Assembly: GCA_034440615.1 (NCBI GenBank)
Contig: JAOTOM010002239.1
Coordinates: 1-64,000, forward strand
From: Ashinkailepas kermadecensis
Taxonomy: Eukaryota; Arthropoda; Thecostraca; Neolepadidae
DNA: 64,000 nt
Direction: 5' to 3'
The translations under genes and the position numbers were made by a program. Every line of letters begins with the position of its first letter. Position 1 is the stretch's first letter. This document shows, piece after piece, positions 58,517 through 64,000 of the stretch. Under the pieces are notes generated by a model. The model ran no database searches, was not told the DNA's origin, and saw nothing but the letters and a program-made list of their open reading frames with translations.

Positions 58517-60479
58517 TATATGGTGATTGTGAAATCGGGCCCGGCATATACGACATAAAGCTAAATGTTCATAGGCAGTGATAAGGAGTGAAACTTGCTA
58601 ATTTTGATGGAACTTTTTGTCCTCAAAATATTATTTTTTACAATTGTAAATTTGAAAACCAGCCATTGAAAATTAAGTGGCTGAAATCCAAGGATTTTTT
58701 TGTGTGTGGGGGGGGGGGGTAGGCGAGCTGTCCCTCTATCCTCTCCAAACTTACCACGTCCCTGGTTTGTCCCCCCACCCAATTCCTAAACCGTGGCTAC
58801 ACCCATGCTGAACACCATGATCTTTCACTTAGCATACATTATAATGAAGCGAGTCCACTGATGACATATTGGCCTTGTGCTTTGCACCATAGCGAGATAG
58901 CCATCATGTCAAGGGGAGCTTCCTGCATGTGAGTATTCTTCAATGAACAAAGCAGGATACTTTAAGTCAAGATAGCGTCAAAACGTCCACTTACATTCAA
59001 CCTCAAATTGGGTGCATGTGCCCGACTGCATCTGGGAAATTAAGGGCATTTGTCAAGTTTCGTCAATCCAAGTGCTCCTCTGGAAATTGTCTCTGAAGCC
59101 ACCAGCATTCAACTTGGCCAAAATAACCATGTTAACTAATGACGTTTTTGACAACCAAACATGCTAATGGATCTCCCCTCGAGTTGCCAACACGCATGTG
59201 CATGTTGCCGTCTAGGGATTGGGGCTAGGCCGAGGGTGGTATTTCTTTATTTTTATTTCGTTTTTTTCCTTTTAAGTAAAAAAGTCATATAAAAATTACT
59301 TAATGTTGTTTAACGTAGAAATGGTGGCTTTCGAAAATTTCGCAACGAGAAATCTTGGCTTCTAGGAGGCTAATTCGGCACGTGGCAGCATCGGCAGCCA
59401 AGCTTCCAAGCTGCAATGCATCATGCATCACATGCATTACCAGTGCAACTTGGCCATACATACACTTCCAGTGCCGACTTATCCCGTATTTAAGAAAATA
59501 GCATCAATCGCCCCTCAGCCTTGCACCCGGCTCGCCGCCGCTTCACACGCTCTTACGAAAGCAACAGGACAGCCAGGCTAATGTTCAACTCTACACTGTA
59601 CCTAATCTGCATTCCAAGAACATTGTTCGCCCCTCTGACATTTTAGTATAGGTCTTCTTCGAAGTGTGTAGTTATTTGTTCCTAGGGAAAGAGAAGACCA
59701 GTTGGCTCATCATTCGGCGTATTTGACATCGCAGTGATAAATTATTCGTCGAATAGGGTGGAATATACTACGTTCTGGACTCTGAATTGACATCCCTTCC
59801 AACGGAGTATCGACACCCCGCTTCATGATAAGTCGTTATGAAGTCTTCATTATCTAAGTTCCAACAGCATCTTGTTGACAAGTATCATGCTGATACTCAC
59901 CATTGCAGATTGTGATGAACACACATCTCTTAGCGCAATTCCAGGTACAAGGATTACCTATGATGTGGTCTGTTAAACAATATCAGTTGATAAGGATAGG
60001 TATTTTGTATTGCTATCACTAAAATAGTTACCTCTAAATTAGCCATCTCAAAACAAAGGAAAAAGGTGAACATATGAGTATGCGGTTGGATCGGAGTTGT
60101 GTTCAAAGAACTTATAATTTCTGTTAAATGACATGGTTTCCATGATGAAATTCGACATCCTACTGTACTCGTTTCGACATCTCACACCTAACGAAAAAAC
60201 ATTATTTTAACACTATGAAATCGTCTTGCGACCACCGCCGAAACGATAGATACTGCATACACTATGCTGGAGGATGGAACCGTGTAAATAATATAGCATT
60301 AAGTCCAGTATTGCACAAACTACACGGCCGCAGCCTGCAGAGCATGACTTAACACGCGCCCTGGAGGGCCTCTGAAAATTGCGCGCAATGGATTCCGCCT
60401 CCCCCCTAAGATCTCGGCTCCTATAAAAGCTGAAGTAACGAAATTCTCAAGGTGGATGGGTAGTGTGGTGAACTATATT
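58517..60479. other. No gene recognised
   Basis: 58690-58812 is the reverse complement of the fragment at 52.32 kb. The rest is AT-rich without tandem repeats or supported frames. Confidence 0.45.
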
Positions 60480-60720
60480 GTGTGCAAATTCATGACCCTA
60501 GGTCAATATTTTCAAGGTCAAATGAGGTCACATATGTCACAATTTGCTTGTATTGCGTGGCTTGGCTTGTCATTGTTATAGATCGCTGTGATTGTGCTTA
60601 AATACTCCAAAATGGGCATCAACGATATTTTGGACATGACTAATGATGCAGTACAGATGCTAGATACGGCATTTGACCTCAGGTCACCAATATAGCAGCA
60701 CTTTATCAGGTCAGTTACCT
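60480..60720. repeat. AGGTCA-rich repeat fragment
   Basis: Contains TAGGTCAATATTTTCAAGGTCA, read as TAGGTCA at 60498 and TCAAGGTCA near 60515, then GAGGTCAC, and TTTGACCTCAGGTCACC near 60672, the same everted pair found in the 2.9-5.7 kb inverted repeat. Probably a member of the same broad family. Confidence 0.6.
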
Positions 60721-62469
60721 GTTCCAGTTACCGGAACCGGGCCGCCCGCCCGACTGCTCCGTTGGGCGGCTCAACGCAATCGGCGTCGCAAAGAAAGGAA
60801 AGTACATGAATGAAGTATGGAAACGCTTAGGTACACAATGGCAAACAGTAGTTTTCAGGATGAGTAGGGAGTAACATGCAAAATGATATCAAACGCATGA
60901 CAGTCATTTGCATTTATGACAACATTCCAGTTGACCAAGTTTGGTTCCATTAACCTGTCATGAACTTGATCTGACTTGACCTCGGTGACCTAATCTGACC
61001 TTGAAACTATATAGCATAGCAATATACATCAAACAATTGGCTAGTGTTGCCAAGAACATTTCCTTTTTGCCGATATACGGGAAGCGCATCAACACGCCGA
61101 TTTTTGTGGTCCTGCGCTACGAAATGTTTTGACTTTAACGGCCTGTAACTCGAAAAATCGTTTGTTGATTTCCGTTTTTCTTGCTTTAAACGACGCGCCG
61201 AATATTTCTCAGCAGGTACGCACAAAATGGCGCATATTGACCAGTAAAATCTGGAGTTATGTGCGAGAAACCGGAGGGGTGGGCGGATTTCGCTGCACGC
61301 CCCCCTCTAGTGCGCGTGTTAATACAGACTATTAGCATTTACTTACTCGTTCGCCGGCGGTTTTTTCTTTGCAGTTGCGACCTACTATTTGGCTTGCGAC
61401 GGTCTCGACTCCCGTTTGTTTCAGCCGTTCCGTTTTCGTCGATGTACGTTTTAGAGCGATGGGGGGATGGCGGCGCACGTGGCGCATGCGTGTGGGGGCG
61501 CCGTGAGGCGATGCACATACCTGTGGCCTTGGCGGTGCCCGGTGGTTTTCCATTTGGGCCCATGGCAGGTCACTGGGTGCGAATGTGGGAGCTTGGTTGT
61601 CGCTGCACGCGGGAAACCACTATCGACCCCGCACTGATCGGCGTCCATGCTTGGAGGCGCGCGGCGGCTGCAGCGGGAGGGACGTTGCCAGATATCACAG
61701 CACATTTCAGTCCTGAGTTCATTTCTGTGCGCGACTTAGTGCTACTACTTTGTTCCCGTCCGCCTATTTATTATATTTATTGAGTTACGAATGCATACTG
61801 CCGCACTTACCTGATAAGTTTAGCTTAGTTTAGTTTTATAACAGACGATTCTGCGCCTGGCCCGCCGGGCGTGACACCTACCGGCACCAAGTATAGAAGT
61901 AGTAGTTCAATGCCGCTAATGGTGGCAGTAACAGCCCGCCGAGTTGCTCACCGCGCCCAGGGGGCGGGCTGAGCGGTCACCGCCTGGCGACTCGTAACAA
62001 TGTCAATAACCATTGCCCTCACGGGAATATACTATTATATTACCTGTGCAGTTGATTGCAAGCTGCAGCAATTAGCAGTCCGAAAATATGCATAGCAGCA
62101 AATTTGCTAATTTATGCCAGATATATTGGATATACACTACAGCGCGGCTTTGCACAGATCAATACCGTCATGGCTGTCATTAGATGTCTATGTGCTTGTA
62201 GGGGAGGCGACAAGCGCTGTACGCTACGCTAGCCATGCGACTAGATCCACCAACGCCCTGCGAATACCTGAGTCGGAGGGGTTGTGGTGAACAATATGGG
62301 GGTGTACCTTGGTGATTTGTTCTGGAATCGCCAAAGTCGTTTATGAAAGTGCTGTTTGTTGTTACATGGCGCTAGTTATGGATCATGTCTGATCCTACCA
62401 CTGATAAATCGATCATCTTTGTGAGCATGTTCCTCCAGCTTTATGTTACCACAAAGCACAGAGCGTGAC
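60721..62469. other. No gene recognised
   Basis: A 174-codon frame at 61259-61783 is the longest non-repeat frame here but shows no domain, mixed codon use and an overlapping minus frame. Not called. GGTCA sites recur at 60965-61005. Confidence 0.4.
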
Positions 62470-62479
62470 ACATTGGAGC

Positions 62480-62690
62480 TTATTGCCGCTCCGGTAGCTC
62501 ATTTGACCAGGGCGCTGTCCTGCATTGGTCTCCCCTGTCGTGACAAGACAGGGTTCGAGTCGCTTCACGAGCCCTCATTTAGCCCCCGGCCGGGAGGGTC
62601 AGTTGGCAACTGGCTTGATAAGGCCGGAGGCGAGTTACTGGGACGTCATGTGGGTACATTGATGGCACGTTAAACTATCGGCCAAAATTA
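62480..62690 (+). mobile_element. tRNA-derived SINE, second family
   Basis: Box A TAGCTCATTTG at 62495-62505 and box B GGTTCGAGTCG at 62552-62562. The 57-bp distance and a CTGTC/GACAG hairpin in front of box B suggest a tRNA with a long variable arm (Leu or Ser type). Downstream body contains CCCGGCCGGGAGGGTCAG. No clean acceptor stem, so not a working tRNA gene. Confidence 0.7.
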
Positions 62691-63100
62691 ATGTGTTGAA
62701 CTGAAATTCCCGGATCGGCTGGTGGTGCAACATGCAACAAGCTCTACTACGCATAGGACCCTGGTCCATAATGCCACCTCAGGAATAATGCTGACTTTTT
62801 ATGGTGCGATATGAAGCTAAAAAATCCGCAAATTCAGTGAAAATTGACCGACGATGGCTGGGGACCTCACTCCGAAATTATATCGCATGCTATGGAAGAA
62901 GTAATATTCTTTCACCAAGAATTGCGAGGACAAGCATGGCCATTGGAAATCGAAAATTTAGTGAACTCTGTAGGGCTGGGTTCGTCTCAATATAATTGTG
63001 CTTACTGAGAACAATTGCAACAACATTTGTGTATTATCCACGCTCTTATCATCACGTTTACAATATTTGTACTGGTTCTTATCCCAACCATAAGGCATAA

Positions 63101-63736
63101 CTGGACAGTGAGTGGCAGGTGGTAGGTGGTAGGAGTGGGAAGCAACCTAGTGAAGCAGCTCAACAGGCAGGAGTAGTAACATCCAATAGGTTCCAGGCAT
63201 TGGAGGACTGCCCCCAGGATAGTGATAGCAGCAAGGAGAAAGTGCTAGTCGTAGGAGACTCTCGTGTGCGGCATTTAGATAGGGTATTCTGTCAAGGTCG
63301 GAGAGGTAGGAGGTGCATCACCAAGCCTGGTGCCAAGGTTAGAGACCTGGTCCCAGTGGTCGTACAGGCCACCAGTGAAAACCAGTGTAGTACAGTTATA
63401 GTGCAGGTAGGAGTGAACAACATAGGTCCTGCTAGGAGTGAGGAGCTGATGCAGGACTACAGGGCCCTTCTGGCCACCCTGAAGCAAAGCAATAGCAGAG
63501 TTATTGTGACAGCTATTCTGCCTAGGGCTGGAGTCTCCCCTGAGTGGAGCTCTAGGGCACTGCCAGCCAATGCCAGGGTAGGTAGGCTCTGCAATGAGTT
63601 AGGTTTGACTTTTGTTGACAAGTGGTGCAGGTTTTATGGCTCATCTGACCTCTATCAGAGGGATGGCCTGCACTTCTCCGAGAAGGGGGTGCAAGTGTTA
63701 GGCAAAGTATATGAACATGTCCTTCAGGGAAACTAG
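63101..63736 (+). CDS. Non-LTR retrotransposon ORF1 with SGNH/GDSL esterase domain
   Basis: The frame is open from 63101 (after TAA at 63098-63100) to TAG at 63734-63736 and lacks an ATG near its start, so the copy is 5'-truncated or mutated there. SGNH blocks are clear: block I VLVVGDSRVRHLD (catalytic Ser in GDS), block III VQVGVNNIG (Asn; usual form GxND), and block V RDGLHFSEKG (Asp and His of DxxH). The leading NRFQALED is typical of CR1-like ORF1 proteins. The esterase domain is common in ORF1 of CR1/L2-type elements of invertebrates; its role in retrotransposition is not settled. The last codons are CAG GGA AAC TAG, with a -1 frameshift heptamer over them. Confidence 0.88.
   Translation: MDSEWQVVGGRSGKQPSEAAQQAGVVTSNRFQALEDCPQDSDSSKEKVLVVGDSRVRHLDRVFCQGRRGRRCITKPGAKVRDLVPVVVQATSENQCSTVIVQVGVNNIGPARSEELMQDYRALLATLKQSNSRVIVTAILPRAGVSPEWSSRALPANARVGRLCNELGLTFVDKWCRFYGSSDLYQRDGLHFSEKGVQVLGKVYEHVLQGN
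63727..63733 (+). promoter_or_regulatory. Putative -1 ribosomal frameshift site GGGAAAC
   Basis: GGGAAAC sits in exact X XXY YYZ register for the ORF1 frame (caG GGA AAC TAG), directly before the stop. Slipping back one base continues as AAA CTA GAT AAT GTG in the frame that is open to the window end and encodes the endonuclease start. No obvious stimulatory stem-loop was identified by eye in the next 40 bases. Confidence 0.6.
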
Positions 63737-64000
63737 ATAATGTGGTGGGGAGGGAAGAATTCGCATTGCCATCTCAGGGATATGCCAATAGTGACAGCAT
63801 AGGCAATAGAACCTCACAGTCAGCAAATAGGGGTAGCAGTAGATCAAGGGGGCAGAGTGGTAGCTCATCCAGAGATGATAGAGCTACTCAACATGAAAAA
63901 GCCAAAGAGGGTCATGGAACTTTTGTTAAGTGTATGATGCTTAATGCTCAGAGCATTCGATCCAAATTTGATGAGTTCAAGTGTTATGCTGCTGAGGATA
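63730..64000 (+). CDS. Non-LTR retrotransposon ORF2, start of endonuclease, cut by window end
   Basis: Frame -1 relative to ORF1, open from 63730 to the end. After a Ser/Arg/Asn-rich linker (SQSANRGSSRSRGQSGSSS) it reads KCMMLNAQSIRSKFDEFKC. LNAQSI is the N-terminal motif of the apurinic-type endonuclease of CR1/L2/Jockey-like elements. No good ATG lies near the ORF1 stop; the first in-frame ATG codons are at 63934 and 63937, within the endonuclease motif, consistent with expression by frameshifting. Reverse transcriptase would lie beyond the window. Confidence 0.8.

Noticed and set aside
61259..61783. 174-codon plus-strand frame
   Set aside because: No domain, mixed codon use, overlapping minus frame and no splice or promoter signal that I trust.

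Overview
The window is eukaryotic nuclear DNA, most likely from an arthropod and probably a crustacean. No bacterial gene layout, operon, CRISPR array or phage is present. Three things point to an arthropod: a split gene for a secreted Gly/His/Gln-rich protein whose signal peptide is interrupted after three codons (the usual arrangement of arthropod cuticle genes) and which ends in GYxYxxPAG motifs; TATA plus CAGT-initiator promoter spacing; and a non-LTR retrotransposon with an SGNH-esterase ORF. Species cannot be named from sequence alone. Most long open frames here are read-throughs of tandem repeats and are not genes.

Layout. 0-7.5 kb: decayed reverse transcriptase, a 23-bp minisatellite, and a 2.7-kb inverted repeat built from units carrying AGGTCA and GGGGTACCGAATAA. 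7.6-21.2 kb: a four-exon gene on the plus strand (exons 7669-7677, 12447-12514, 18569-18684, 19884-21238; intron phases 0, 2, 1 all agree; 515 aa) with minisatellites filling its introns. 22-29 kb: simple repeats, minisatellites and a short inverted-repeat element. 29.9-36.55 kb: a Ly6/three-finger GPI-anchored protein gene of which a signal-peptide exon and the last exon are recognised; a 59-bp minisatellite starts exactly at one of its splice donors. 37-49 kb: further arrays (47, 56, 23, 77, 50, 48, 81 bp), a 1.25-kb GACAGA microsatellite, and three candidate exons of unknown function. 49-63 kb: mostly transposable-element debris, including a 3.6-kb terminal-inverted-repeat element with two 770-bp MITEs nested in it, and 285-bp tandem repeats carrying nuclear-receptor half-sites. 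63.1-64 kb: the start of a non-LTR retrotransposon whose ORF1 ends on a textbook -1 frameshift heptamer leading into an open ORF2 frame that runs off the window.

The most unusual theme is the relation between minisatellites and splice sites. In both recognised genes an array abuts and copies an exon-intron junction, so each repeat unit carries a spare splice site (about 11 decoy donors in the Ly6 gene, about 10 decoy acceptors plus an in-frame 42-nt copy of the signal-peptide exon in the cuticle-like gene). Many other arrays here also carry AG|GT in every unit.
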